64,000 nt of DNA, taken from Verticillium longisporum. Lineage: Eukaryota; Ascomycota; Sordariomycetes; Glomerellales; Plectosphaerellaceae. The position numbers and the translations under genes were made by a program. Location of the stretch: positions 4,340,001-4,404,000 of the forward strand of contig JAETXT010000006.1 of the NCBI GenBank assembly GCA_019188255.1. The letters are read 5' to 3'. The notes below the pieces were generated by a model. It did not search any database. It was not told the DNA's origin and was given only the letters and a program-made list of their open reading frames with translations. Positions 1-11,809 of the stretch are shown here, piece after piece (positions within the stretch are counted from its first letter, which is position 1; each line of letters begins with the position of its first letter).

Positions 1-2551
1 ATCAGCTCGAGGGTGTGGACTACAGCGTTCTGCTCAACCGGATTCACGAGAAGAAGACACCGCAATGGTCTCGTCTCGGTCGCCTTCGACGGACTGTATG
101 GCCTTCTTCCATTGGCAAGACTGGTGGAAACGTTTTCGCGGAGAGGCAAGTCATGTCAGGACGCCTTCTTTGCGACTTGGCCAACGATGCCGGTAAATCT
201 GCCATGTACAAGTGTCAGTCGTGGAGCTTGACGGAAATGTGCAGTCTGTATCTCTCGGGAAACAACCATCGCCGAGAGCTCGACAATGATGCCGCGCTCA
301 AGACGTGGGCTTCCCACTCTAAAGAAGGATTCATGGACTACGTCACCCATATCGAGGCGGACACGTACTTCATTGCGGCCCTGGCCTTACAAGTTCAGCT
401 GCTGCCACTGACCAAGGTTCTCACGAACTTGGCTGGTAACTCCTGGGCCAGGACACTGACCGGAACTCGTGCTGAGCGAAACGAATACATTTTGCTTCAT
501 GAGTTCCATCGAAACAAGTATATTTGTCCCGACAAGCAAGGCTTCCAGAGGGGCAAGGGCGCCAAGGAGGACGAAGAGGGCGACAGTAAGAAGAAGGACA
601 AGTTCAAGGGTGGCTTGGTGTTTGATCCCGAAAAGGGTCTGTACGACAAGTTTGTCCTTGTCATGGACTTCAACTCTCTATACCCGTCCATCATTCAAGA
701 GTTCAACATTTGCTTCACCACTGTCGATCGAACCGCAACAGTAAGTAGTCTTTACATCAAGACCTTAACGCTAGAGCACTGCTAACTATTTTATAGCTTG
801 AGGATGAGGAAGAAGTCCCCGAGGTTCCCGTGGACCAAGAGCAAGGTATCCTACCCAAGCTTATCGCCACGCTCGTCAGCAGAAGAAAGCAAGTCAAGAG
901 CCTCATGAAGGATAAGACTGCGACGCCCGAGCAGCTGGCTACTTGGGACATCAAGCAGCTTGCCCTGAAGCTCACAGCCAATTCTATGTACGGCTGTTTG
1001 GGTTACACCAAGTCTCGATTCTACGCCCGTCCCCTCGCCGTCTTGACGACGTACAAGGGCCGTGAGATCCCCCGAAGCATCAAGGACTTGCTCGAGAGCA
1101 GAGCTCCCCTAGTCATCTTCGGCGACACTGATTCCGTCATGATCTATGTCAACATCGAAAATGTGGCGGTTGCTTTTAATGTCGGCGCCGAGTTTAGAAA
1201 GGCTGTCTACGAGTGGTACAGGCTGCTTGAGATTGACATTGACAATGTCTTCCGACGCATTCTCTTGCAAGCAAAGAAGAAGTATGCTGCCATCAACCTT
1301 GTCGAGAACAATGGCAAGTACATTGAGAAGATGGAAGTAAAGGGTCTCGACATGAAGCGTCGCGAGTACTGCGGGCTCTCAAAGGAGATTTCTGGGAAAC
1401 TTCTTGACGAGATCCTCTCTGGCGAGGACACGGAGGTGTCAATTTCGCGTATTCACGACTATCTACGTGAGATCGCCGCCAAGATGAGGGAACAATCGAT
1501 TCCCGCACAGAAGTACATCATTTTCACACAGCTTGGAAAGGGCCCAAAGGAGTACCCCAATGGCGACACGATGCCTCAGGTCCAGGTCGCGCTTCGTGAC
1601 ATCGCTCGCGGCAAGAACGTTCGCAAGGGCGACGTTATCAGCTACATCATCACAGGCGACGGGCAGAGCTCTGAGCCCGCGCCCAAGCGAGCGTACACGC
1701 CTTCTGATGTACTGAAGCCCGAGTCGGGACTTGCACCAGATGTCGAGTGGTACATTGCCAAGCAAATCTTCCCCCCCGTGGAGCGTCTCTGCGCCAACAT
1801 TGTTGGCACCTCGACGATGCAATTGGCGGAGTGTCTGGGACTGGACATCAAGCGATACGACACGTCGAGGAGACATGACGACGGCGTAGAGAAGGATATG
1901 GAGGTCCACCCTCTCGAGTCCCAGATCCCAGACGATGTTCGCTTTGCCGACTGCACCCGCCTCAGCCTTCGCTGCCGCACATGCAAAAAGTCGTCTGTTT
2001 TCGAAGGCCTCTACAGCCAGCCAACACGAGTGTCTCCCGCTGGCGTCCTCTGCGACCACTGTGGTGCCACCATCAGCCCCCTTTCAGTCGTCGCACAGGT
2101 AGAGCATGCGATCCGAGTCCAGACAGCCCGCTATTACGAAGGCTGGCTGATATGCGACGACTCATCCTGCGGCATACGTACGCGCCAGATGAACGTCTAC
2201 GGCACGCGCTGCCTGGGTCCCAAGGGCCTCGCGCGAGACTGCCTGGGCTGTATGCGGTACGAGAACTCTCAGTAGCCAATCTACAACCAGCTCGTTTACT
2301 TCACCAGTCTCTGGGATGTCGACAAGGCACGCGGCAAGGCCGTTGCGGCCGCCGCGCCGGGCTCAGAAGAGGCGCTATCGCAGGCGGACCGGGAAAATAT
2401 CTTGGCTCTGGCGGAGCACAATCGGGTGCGGTTCGGCACCGTCAAGGGTGTCGTTGAGAAATATCTCGACAAGTGCGGCAGGCAATGGGTGGCGATGGAC
2501 ACATTGTTCGCCAAGCTGGGGTTCAGCAAGGCTCTGGCGCCAGCTGCGTGA
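1..2551 (+). CDS. POL1: DNA polymerase alpha catalytic subunit, 3' part (5' end outside window)
   Basis: Catalytic subunit of the polymerase alpha-primase complex, which extends RNA primers at nuclear replication origins and on Okazaki fragments. Exons are 3-740 and 797-2551. The intron 741-796 is GTAAGT..TATAG with a GCTAAC branch site, phase 0. Family-B motifs are in order: region [16 protein letters not shown] (about 664-705), region [12 protein letters not shown] (about 978), region I FGDTDSVM (about 1120), then a KKYAA motif. The C-terminal module follows with CRTC..CDHC and CDDSSC..DCLGC zinc sites, which bind the B subunit and primase. An in-frame TAG at 2273-2275 follows CMRYENSQ. The same frame then continues as [17 protein letters not shown] to a TGA at 2549-2551, which is the usual family C-terminus. 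Identity is certain; whether the TAG is real is not. Confidence 0.93.
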
Positions 2552-4014
2552 GATATACACGTCAGCGGCTGAGGAGGTGGTTTTGAGGTTACGAACGGGT
2601 ATGATAGTTGGCTGGTAATGGCGCGGGTTCAGCTTTGGCTACTGTATGGGCAACATGTGCGGGAGAGAAGCTTTCTTCTTTTTCCTTGAGGCGTTCGTCG
2701 GAGAAGCGGTCCAGGAAGGGCATGCCGTTTGTTACGTAGTGAAGAGCAGTGGGTGATTCGCTTTAAGTGCGCTCAAGGTTTCCCTCCATTCTACCCATTC
2801 AGTTTTGTGCATGTATGTCTTGCCTATCCCGACAACAATGCTTAAACCTTCGTTCGGCGCTCGTCCCCTTCTTCAATTGGAGGATCATTGCAGCATAACC
2901 ATAAAGCTCTTCTATCCTGCCATGGCCTACAGGCTACGGAGCTTGCTCACAACATTATATGACCGATTGAATTCAAGCTGACAGGTGTGATGTGCCAGTT
3001 TGAGAATGAATGAACGGAAATGTTAGTACGAGGTCCTTTGACGAGACTCAATATGGCGATCCAGCATTGATGATGGCTCAAGAATCTTTGCGAGACACAC
3101 ACTCGGGGTAAGCAGACAATCATCAGTCCTTCTTAGCCTGTCATGAGACCATCGGCCCTTCGCTCCTCTTGCCAGCGATACCAAAGCGAGATCTCTGTAG
3201 AGTCGCATACCTTCGAAGGTCGCTTTCATACCAAAGGGTCAGGCAGGCTGTTCACATAAAGCTCGGGGCAGGGCGGGCATGATATCACAGCAGCGCAGAG
3301 GCGGACGCACCAGATAAAATCACTTGTTCAACTCGTCCTTGTCAACTAACTTGTGCAACAGGCCCCAAAAAAAAGTCTTCAAAAAATGTGCTTTTCGTGC
3401 GTCATACCATCTCCCATGTGGATTCACTACCCAGGTACCGTCCCAGTCCAGCATCCATCCGTCCGTCCCTCTTCTTTGTGGTCACTGAAGGAAAACTGAA
3501 TGCGCACCACCACCTCATCGTACAGCGACCGGTCCCTCCCGTCGCCCTCTTCCACGGTACGCACGCGCTCGTCTGCTATGAGACGCGAAAGCAGCGTGAA
3601 GGCGAGGGGCAGCCATCTTCCATCAGCGTGTGTACTAGAGCACGACGAAGAAATAGAGAGAGTCAATCCTCGAATCAATCGGCTCGCATTAGAAGAAAAT
3701 AAGACGACGTAGCGACAAAATGCAAGACGCAAAAGTAGTGAAACAGTGCCGAGGGCGACGAAGAGCCCGCGTTCCCTCCGCGAAAAGGGGAATAGCCCGC
3801 CGCCTCCTCCCTCGGCTGATCGTCCCAAAGCGGCTCGTCTATGTCGGTGTCTCGAAGGTGGTATCATGGCCGATGGAAACGATCATCAACTTTTGTAAAA
3901 CACGTCCTCAGAAACCCCTCCCATGTAAATGCACGAAAACAACCTCGCCCGTTCTATTTGGGAAATGCGTTCGTTGGACTCTGGAAAATCAAAACCTCTA
4001 GCCGCCACTCTCCT
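2552..4014. other. Convergent intergenic region between POL1 and eIF4G
   Basis: About 1.46 kb between two converging 3' ends. Open frames here (for example 3427-3867 on the minus strand) are low-complexity Arg/Ser-rich and show no recognisable domain. I see no tRNA-like boxes and no repeat. It probably holds both 3' untranslated regions. Confidence 0.5.
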
Positions 4015-7000
4015 CTACTTGCTCTCCTTGGCAGCAGTGCTGTCAGGGACAGCCTTGGAAAGCGCTGGGGAAGCTGCCGTCGAAGGAGGGGAGGCAGGGT
4101 TATCGTTGTCCAAGTTGGCAAGGGCACTAGGGGTGAGTTAGCGACGTGTAACACCGCGTATGTGAATCGTCGGTCAAGCTTACCTGAAGGCGTTCGTGTG
4201 TGTAGTGGGAGGCGTTCCCGTGCGCGACGAGGCGTTCGAGTCCTCGCCAGCGCGGCCCAGCGAGCCGCCAGGTCCAAGTCGTCGACCGCTGTTGCTACGC
4301 GAAGAGAACATGGACGTAGGGCCCAGTGTGACTTAGCCGCTGGCCGCACGATTGGTGGGACCCTTCTGGCGGCGCCGTTCATCCCTACCAACCTGGGTGG
4401 ATTGTTGCTGCGTGTAGTTGCTGAAGCTGCGAGCGTCGCCGCGGCCGAAATGGGGACGACCGCCTGGGGCACCGCGTTGGCTGCCGCCACGGGCGTTCTC
4501 CTGAGCCTTCTGAGCTGCGGCGGCTTCGGCCTGTGGAACCGGTTAGCTTTGACGTTACAGTACGAAAACGAGGGGCATGTTGTTGACTTGCCTCAGCGCG
4601 AACCTCGTCAAGGGTCTTAGGACCCTTGTTAGCCTCCTTCGTGGCCCATCCGGACCTGCGCATGTCGACAACGTCCATCAGCATGAACTTGAGACGGCTG
4701 GGAAGGTCAGGCATGTTAACGACGTTCTGGATGCGGTCAAAGTAGGCATCCATGATGCTCTTGCCCTTGGGGCTTGCGTCAAGGTTGGCACCAATAGTCC
4801 TGAGCAGTTTGCAAAGCGACTCAATCTCAGCCTCTTCAGGTGTCGTCTCGTAATCGACCAGCTTCTGCACGCAAGCATGCATGATGCGTTCTGTCAGCAT
4901 ACCCAGTTTGTACAGCTCACCAATGAACTGGACAAGACCAAGACCGCGACGCTTGGCGGCGGCAGCAATGTAGTATTCGTCAGACAACATGGCGGCTTCG
5001 GCGGATATCTTAGTTTCATCCTCAGCCTCCTCCGGGCTTGGCGGGAATGTTGACCTTCCAGCCACGCTCGAATTCTTCTTGACACCTGTTGAGGAGGTAC
5101 TTGCGGAAGAGCGCGCCACCGCTGACGACCTCGCCGTTCTTGTCCTTGAGGTTCTCGTCGCGAATCTCGTGGCTCATGGTGTCGAGCATACGCTTGCAGA
5201 ACTTGGCATACATGGAGGCCCAGTGGGCCTCGTCAGTAGCCTTCTCGAAGGTGAGCTGGATGACCTGGCGAAGCGTGCGTCCATCCGACTCGGTCTTGGA
5301 CTGCGCAACGATGGTCAGGATCTGGTCGGCGATCTTGTCGAACTTCTCCGGCGTCATCTTGTTGAGCGCAGCCTTGACCTTGCGCTGAACCATCTCGGGG
5401 TCCATGTTGCCAGTGGGCGCCGCGGCGGCAGGACCCTTGCCCAGGCTCGTGGGCTTCCAGCCCGAGGAGGAAACGGTGATAGGCTTCAGGTCCATTCCCT
5501 GCGTAAGAGGCATGGTCTTAGCAGCCTGCGCTTCCTTGGCACCACCAAAGTTGTCACGCCTGCTATTGCCCCTCTGGCTGCCACCAGGGCCGCGACGCGA
5601 GTTGGACGGGTTGATATTGGACGACGACGCGTTGCGGGAGATAGGGGTCCCATGGGGAATCCACTGCCGGTGCGGCCGAAGGAGCCCATGCCGCCGGCCG
5701 CAGGGGCCGTCGCACCACTAGCAAGAGCCGCGTTGGACATGGCGAATCGCTGCTTGGACGTTGTGCCACGCACGCTCGGGTTCGAAATGAACTGGCCCAT
5801 GTTGGGCTGGCTCGGGGTGAAGGCCCCAGACCTGGAAGGTTGTCGGCTGGAGCCGGGGCGAGGGCTCGACGCCGAGCGGGAGCCGTCCTCACCGATCAAG
5901 GCCTTAACCTGATGGTGGAACTCCATGGAGGGCTGCTCGGTGAAGACCTTCTGGAACTGGAGCAGGAACTGCGCGTCGTACTTGAACGTCTTGCCCTTCT
6001 TCGCAACCGCAGCGTTCAGCGCTGGGTTGGGAGAGCTGATGCCAGCTGGGTAGATGTCTTGGTTGATGACCGTCAGGAAGCGGGCCGACTTGAGCGACTG
6101 GAGGGCAGCGCTGGGCTGAGGGGGCTCGACAGGCTTGGTGTTGATGGGAGCCAGGTTCAGCGCAGCCGGCTTGGTAGCGCGTGCCTTCTCGGCAGGCGCA
6201 GCCTTGGATGACTTGTATCCAATGTTGAGGTTGGCGAGCTTGTCGGTGACATCACCGACCTCCTGAGGCGCCTCCTTGCCCGCGAGGGCGTCGGCGACTG
6301 ATGCAGACTTGCCGGAGGCTTCGGCGGCCGCACGCTTCTTTTCCTTCTCCTCTTCGAGACGCTCGGCCTCACGCTCAGCGTCGCGTAGCTTGTTATCCGC
6401 CTCGGCAGCAGAGGTTGCCTTGTTGTCGGCCTCCAGCTTCTTCATCTCGGCTGCGACCGCCTTTTTTTTAGCCTCGTACTCGTTGGCGGCCTTTTCGCGA
6501 CGGGCATCCTCCTCTTCCATCTCACGAATCATGCGCTCCATCTCGTCTTCTTCGCTCTCGACGTTGGCCGCCGGCTCAGCAGGCTTCGACTCCGCCTCCT
6601 TGGTCGCCTTGGGCTCCTCCTTCTTGGTCGCCTCGGCGGCGGGCTCTTCAGCAGCCTTGGGCGCTTCTGTAGCCTCCTTCTTGGCTTCCGCGACGGGTGC
6701 GGCTTCAACAGGCTTGACCTCGGTCTTAGCGGGCTCAGGCTTGGCGGTCTTGGTGTCCTTGGACTCGCCGCCGGCAGCCAGGAGGACCTTGGCGCGCAGC
6801 TCCTCCTGAATCTCCTTTGCCGTCTTCGGTGCGCTCTCCGTCCTGTTGTGGTCAGGGCGCGCAGGGGTGGCGCTCTTGGGTGCCGGAGAGGGTGTGGTGG
6901 CGATGACAGGAGGGGTCCTGGTCTGCTGGGTGCTCGGGGAGGGCGAAGCAGGCGTCTTCATGCTAGAGAAATCGACGGTCTCGCCTTGGGCGTTCTTGAT

Positions 7001-8852
7001 GACCACGGCGGCACTCTTCTTGGGGCGCGTGAAAGGAAGGGCCGCAGCGCCCTTGCCTTGAGCGTTCTGCTGGGGCGCACCCGAGACGATGACCGGCTGG
7101 CTGGGCTGGCCGGTGCTGGAGGTGGGGCGTTCAGAGTGCGAGGAGGTGCGCGACATGCTGACTGGGGCAGCGGTGTGGTACGGAGGAGGGACGAAGCCCT
7201 GCTGGTAGTTGCCGGCTGGCGAGCCGCCGGGGCCTTGCTGCATGTAGGGCTGGGGCATGTAGTAGGGTGCCTGTCGAGCGTCGAACTGGCCGCCCTGGGG
7301 AGGGTATCCATACTGTTGTTTAGCTGTCAGCATTCGTTCGAAATTGCCCGATTCGGGAGATAGATCAATTTTGACAGGTGACTGGGTTAGTAGGCTCTTG
7401 TGTGGGGGAGGAATCAAAAAACAAGGGGCATCCGGGTGAAGTGACAGCGTGGCGTTCAAGGGGTCCGTGTTGCGACCGCTGAAAGTTCCCTCTTCGGAAG
7501 CTTGTGTCCAGGGCGCGTCTCCGCATGATACTTCTCCGCGTCTACTTGGACGTCGAGACTTCGAGGTCTGCGCCTTGGACAAGCCGCGATGGCGAGAGTT
7601 GATTAGCTGCCGGTCATGGTCGGAATACTTCTCCTGATCGCGGCGGCCAGACTTCTTCTTGTCGGGCTTGGAAGGAAACGAATTTGCAAGGAAAGAAAGG
7701 GTATGTACTTGGTGGGGGCATGCCAGGTGCCGGGTAGTGGTACTGCGTCTGGTTGGGCATGCCGTTGTGCATCTGGGCAGGAGCCATGTTGGGCGTGCCG
7801 GGTTGAGAGTGCGTCAGCGCCGGGCTGCGCGCCGGGCCGCGAGAGCTGGGGTAACCCATGGGGCGAATAGCCGGGTGGAGGGCAGGGGGCATGCCGCCCC
7901 GGCCGCGATCGGGGTCAGGCTCGAACAGAGGGGGGCATCCCTGGCTAGCATTAAAAGGAGGGTGAGCCGGGTTGTGGGGGTGTTGCCACGGCCACGTCCG
8001 CCCTGGGGAGTGAAGTTGGGCCGGTTGCCGGCAGCACCGCTCATGTCACTCTGCTGAGAGACGGCGGACTCGCGGCGGATATGGGCACCGGGCTGGGAAG
8101 CCAGGGCAGCCGGGTTCTGGGGCGTGGGAGCCTGTCTCATGTGACGCTGTGCACAGGACTTCCGTCAGCTCAGGGCTTTCTTGAGAGATTTGTATCTTGG
8201 GGAGACGAAAAGTCTTTGGGGGAGGCAAAGGAAAACTCACGTCGCCATCACTGCCGAGGCTGCCAAAGGTCATGTTGCCCTGCTGGGCAATGCCCGAAGG
8301 GGGACGACCACCACTGGCGGAGGGCTGAGGGATGGGGGAGGGAGAGTGCGCGGGAGACGGGACCCTGGCGCTCTGGTTGCCACCGGGGATGGGGATGGGG
8401 GCGGCGGACATCTGGGGCGAGCTGTGGGCGATGGCAGGCGAGTCCTTGAAGCCGAACTGGATACCGGACTTGGAGCCTCCTCCAGCAGCACCACCACCGT
8501 TGGCGGCGTAGCTGTTGGGGCCGTTGGCGCTGATGGTAACGGAGCTCTTCCGGCTATGTTCGCCGGCGCCGTTCATATTGTTCGAGTTGTTGTTGGAGCC
8601 GTGAGCAGCTGCGGGAGCAGGCACGGCAGGGGTGATGGGAGGTCGTCCGTTTACTGGTGAAGGGCCGGAAGACTTGGCATGTTGCGCGGAAGAGCCGCCA
8701 ACAACCACAGGAGTAGACTGGTTGGAGCCTGTCGCGATCAGAGGCGTCGAGGCTGGCTTCTTGGATGCACCTGCTGCAGAGGCATACGAAGGGGCAGAAG
8801 CAGCAGAGGTGTTCGGCGCCGGGTTGTTCTGAGAGCTCGCAGTCGAAGTCAT
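4015..8852 (-). CDS. TIF4631: Eukaryotic translation initiation factor 4G (MIF4G domain), with apparent frameshifts and one in-frame stop
   Basis: Scaffold of the cytoplasmic eIF4F cap-binding complex, linking eIF4E, eIF4A, PABP and eIF3. Exons, 5' to 3', are 8852-8241, 8146-7709, 7323-4592, 4530-4184 and 4126-4015, about 1413 codons when repaired. The N-terminal half is Pro/Gln/Ala-rich with a charged Glu/Lys coiled segment. An eIF4E-binding motif YDAQFLLQF (Y-x4-L-hydrophobic) lies near 5960-5985. The MIF4G HEAT domain follows (NKMTPEKFDKIADQIL, about 5340). The tail contains MFSSRSNSGRR and ends KESK. The frame breaks at 7976-7980, at 5644-5651 and at about 5032-5036, and a TAA lies at 4333-4335. 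All intron phases agree once these are allowed for. The start at 8852 gives MTSTASSQNN; upstream in-frame codons look like leader. Confidence 0.9.
4531..4591 (-). other. GC-AG intron in eIF4G
   Basis: The 61-nt intron begins GCAAGT rather than GTAAGT. It has a GCTAAC branch site and a CACAG acceptor. Splicing joins EVRAE to AEAAAAQKAQ in phase 0, and the unspliced frame loses similarity to the family. GC-AG introns are a known minor class with an otherwise strong donor, as here. Confidence 0.8.
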
Positions 8853-11809
8853 ATGTGGATCAGCGTTTGTCGCGTCGTCGACGAGGGACGAAGAGATCGG
8901 TGGCCGGAAAAGACGCTGGTGGTGAGCGATGAAAGAAGGGGGCGAGGAAGCAGATCGAATCGCGAGTGGGATTCGAAGCACGAGGAGACGGGCCGAGAGA
9001 GCTCGATGAGGGCAACGAGCTGGAACGAGCCGGCGGAAGGACGAGCAGACGTGATGCTGATATGTCGGGAGATGGAGGCGATGGAGGTGTCGCGACGAGG
9101 TATGTCGAGGTCAGGACTGATCAAGGACAGGCCGACGTCGACAGAATCGCGTGTGGGAAAGAGCGGAGATCGCGGCTGCCAGCGAGCGTGTGCGACCCAG
9201 GAACAGGCGTCTCGAGGATTAGATCTGCCGTCGAAAAGAGCGAGATCGAGATCCGAGGAAGGGAGATTCTTCTTGGGAAAAGGGTATTATCCACAAGAAA
9301 GAGAAGTTGGCCGGGCAAAGAAAAATATCTTGCACGGGGGCCAAATGGATGGTTGTTTGGTGATGGGTAGGTGGAGGGTTTGGCGAGAGGGACGGGCCCG
9401 TCCAAAAAATTTTGGGTGAGGAGATATGGCTAACCGGGCAAGAGCTGGGGCGCGCCAGGGTGGATGGGGGTGAATGGGTGGATGGGCCTACCGAGACGGG
9501 GGCTTTGGGCCACTCGGGGGGTGCAGTGAGCCGGCGCAACATCAGTGGTGCCCCATTTCTCTGTGGGAGAGTGGTGTGGTGTGTGGCAGAGGAGAGAGCA
9601 CAGAAAGTGAGTGAGTGGGTGGGTCCACAGTGCTTCTAGCACACCTTGTCGGAGACACTTCGTCCCCTTCCCTTTTCCTTGCCTTTTTGCCTGAGTCGGA
9701 GTCGGGGTTCCTACTGTACACACACAGTAGCCATCATAATTTTCACCTCAAAAATATACTTTGCTACCAACCTTGAACAGTGTGAAAACGCAATGACGGG
9801 AGCATCGACAGGCCGCCGACACTAGCCTTGATTAACTCTTGCAAGCTCCCGTTGCCAGTGATTTGCCAAATGCAATATACGGATTTCCCATCATTTCAAC
9901 ACCCCCCCGCGTATGCATTGTCCGTCGGTTTGTCCAGGGATCCAAGCAACACAGCGTACAGCAAGCTACCCAAACAGAGTAACTACCAGATTAGCAGCGC
10001 ATCACATGCATCGAATCAACGCTCTCTTGGAAATACTCAGAGACAGTTTGATGGGGTGGTTTCGTGCGCAAACAGTGTACCTAGGGATAGGGCTGTGCCA
10101 CCATCAGCTCGTGCGTGTGTGACCTGCATCGTGGGGATTTCTTCTTGCCAACATTTTAACTATCCGAGCCTGTGGAAGAAGCAGCGTTCATTTGCTTTTG
10201 CAGCCAGCCCAGACGGATGGATGCCCAAACGAAAGGGCCTCAAACCCCCCACCGTGCCCTGTGCCAGGTACCTAGGTACTGATTGTCGGTTTATCACTCA
10301 CTTGGGGGAGGGGGGGTCTATTTGGCCTCACTTTGCAATGTTTGGGGGTACAATGTTATGCAAAATCACCTTATTTGCCCGGCCGTTAGATGGGGACAGA
10401 AACGAACCCGAACGAAGAGGGCACCTCATCATCAAAATTACCTCGTCCTTGGCCAGTTTCAGAAGCATCACCACGCTTCGCGCCCCGAGGAACAATTAAC
10501 CCACCCATGGCCGAATGCTGGTACGAGCGCCAAAAGGGGCCTTTAATTGAGGGTCGAGATTCGGCCCCAATTTAGCAGTCTGTCCGTGCCCACCCTGGGA
10601 CCTGTGTTACGCGCAGGCAAGCCATGCCTGAGATTCGCCTTGTTCCTCATCTACTGTACGGTCTTCTCCCCCCTTCGCCTTCGACTCCTGCACTGTCACC
10701 TGCCAATGTGTTGCCGGCTCGACTGCCAGGTACCTGGGGCAACCGCCTTGTCCGCTACTCCAGCATGAAATAATGGGGGCTCAACTCGATATGCATGCCC
10801 CCCGAAGCACTCCTATTGTTCACGGAACTGCCTGATGGGCGACGTGCGTGTTGCTGCCTCCCATCCCCATCCACCCCCCCTGCCGCGTCCTGTCCTGCTC
10901 CCAGACCCTCGCCACCCAACCTTGACCTGGCAGTACCAGGCGCAACGCCGACAAGACGCGCAACCATGTTTTTACCCGATCTTTTTCTGCCAACGTCCCC
11001 GGAACATCTGCCGCATGGCCTGCTCGGCTTTGGGTTGGCTGCCTGGAGGCTAGCAGATAGCAGCTTGCTCTGTTGCCCTAGGGCGAATGTGGCCAGAGGC
11101 GCTCACTCATCAGCCTGTGTGCGCGCTGGTCTCGAGCGCCGAGGATCAGCAATGCGAGCTTGTTGGAGTCTTTCGTCATTGCGCATGGCGCGTGGGAGAT
11201 CTCGTCTGCTAGGGCCCCAGACTGCTGACCCGTCGAGGCAGGTCATTGTCCTAGCCGGTATTACCCTTGGCGTCGTTTTTCCTGGTCCAATTCATTCCAT
11301 ATATCGCACAATGTTTGAATGCGGTGACCCTCTAGTTGTAAAGCAGCATGTGCTACAAAGGTACGTGCTGGTGCCCGCATATGTGAGGGACTCCTGCCGC
11401 TATCAAGCGTGTCGAGCGCAGACCTGGGTGAATGTCCTGGGTTTGACAACGGCAAACTCGCTATCATGTCTCCTTCTCGTTTTGAGGACATTCGATAATG
11501 ATAATGCCATTTTTTTGGGTCGACTATGTAGTGAAAACGCAAGCCAGTGCCACGAGTTGAATCCGTAGTAACAAATATCAACATCCCTCTTCCATTTACA
11601 GCACGTGCCTGCGGTGTCGATCCATTTGCTGCCCTCCAGATGCATATTCGAGGGCATACGACTGTTAACAGATGTCAGAGTAGACACAATTTAGGCTCCT
11701 GCAGCGCTGGATAACCACCCTTTGATATTCGCTAATCTAGGTCCATGATCCTTACCCCACTGCCGTCCAGGGCAGCCGTCAACCAAACGAGTCTACGTAT
11801 TTCAAGTCA
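8853..11809. other. eIF4G promoter/leader and AQR 3' flank
   Basis: Nearly 3 kb. The eIF4G-proximal part (8853 to about 9800) is G/A-rich on the plus strand, so C/T-rich in eIF4G sense, as in fungal promoters and leaders. CAGGTACCTAGGTAC occurs at 10264-10279 and CCAGGTACCTGG at 10726-10737. The longest open frame (10795-11568, plus strand) has Arg/Pro/Cys-rich composition and no domain; I do not call it a gene. Confidence 0.5.

Noticed and set aside
5032..5036. A third eIF4G frame break, not counted among the ten base losses
   Set aside because: Here one base must be removed or two added (KVNIPAKP to EEAEDETK), so it does not fit the simple run-contraction pattern. It is recorded in the gene entry only.
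3841..5912. Open frames antisense to eIF4G
   Set aside because: Shadows of a GC-rich coding strand with no independent evidence.
10795..11568. 257-codon open frame on the plus strand
   Set aside because: Composition is skewed to Pro, Arg, Ser and Cys, with no domain, no intron signals and no conserved pattern.
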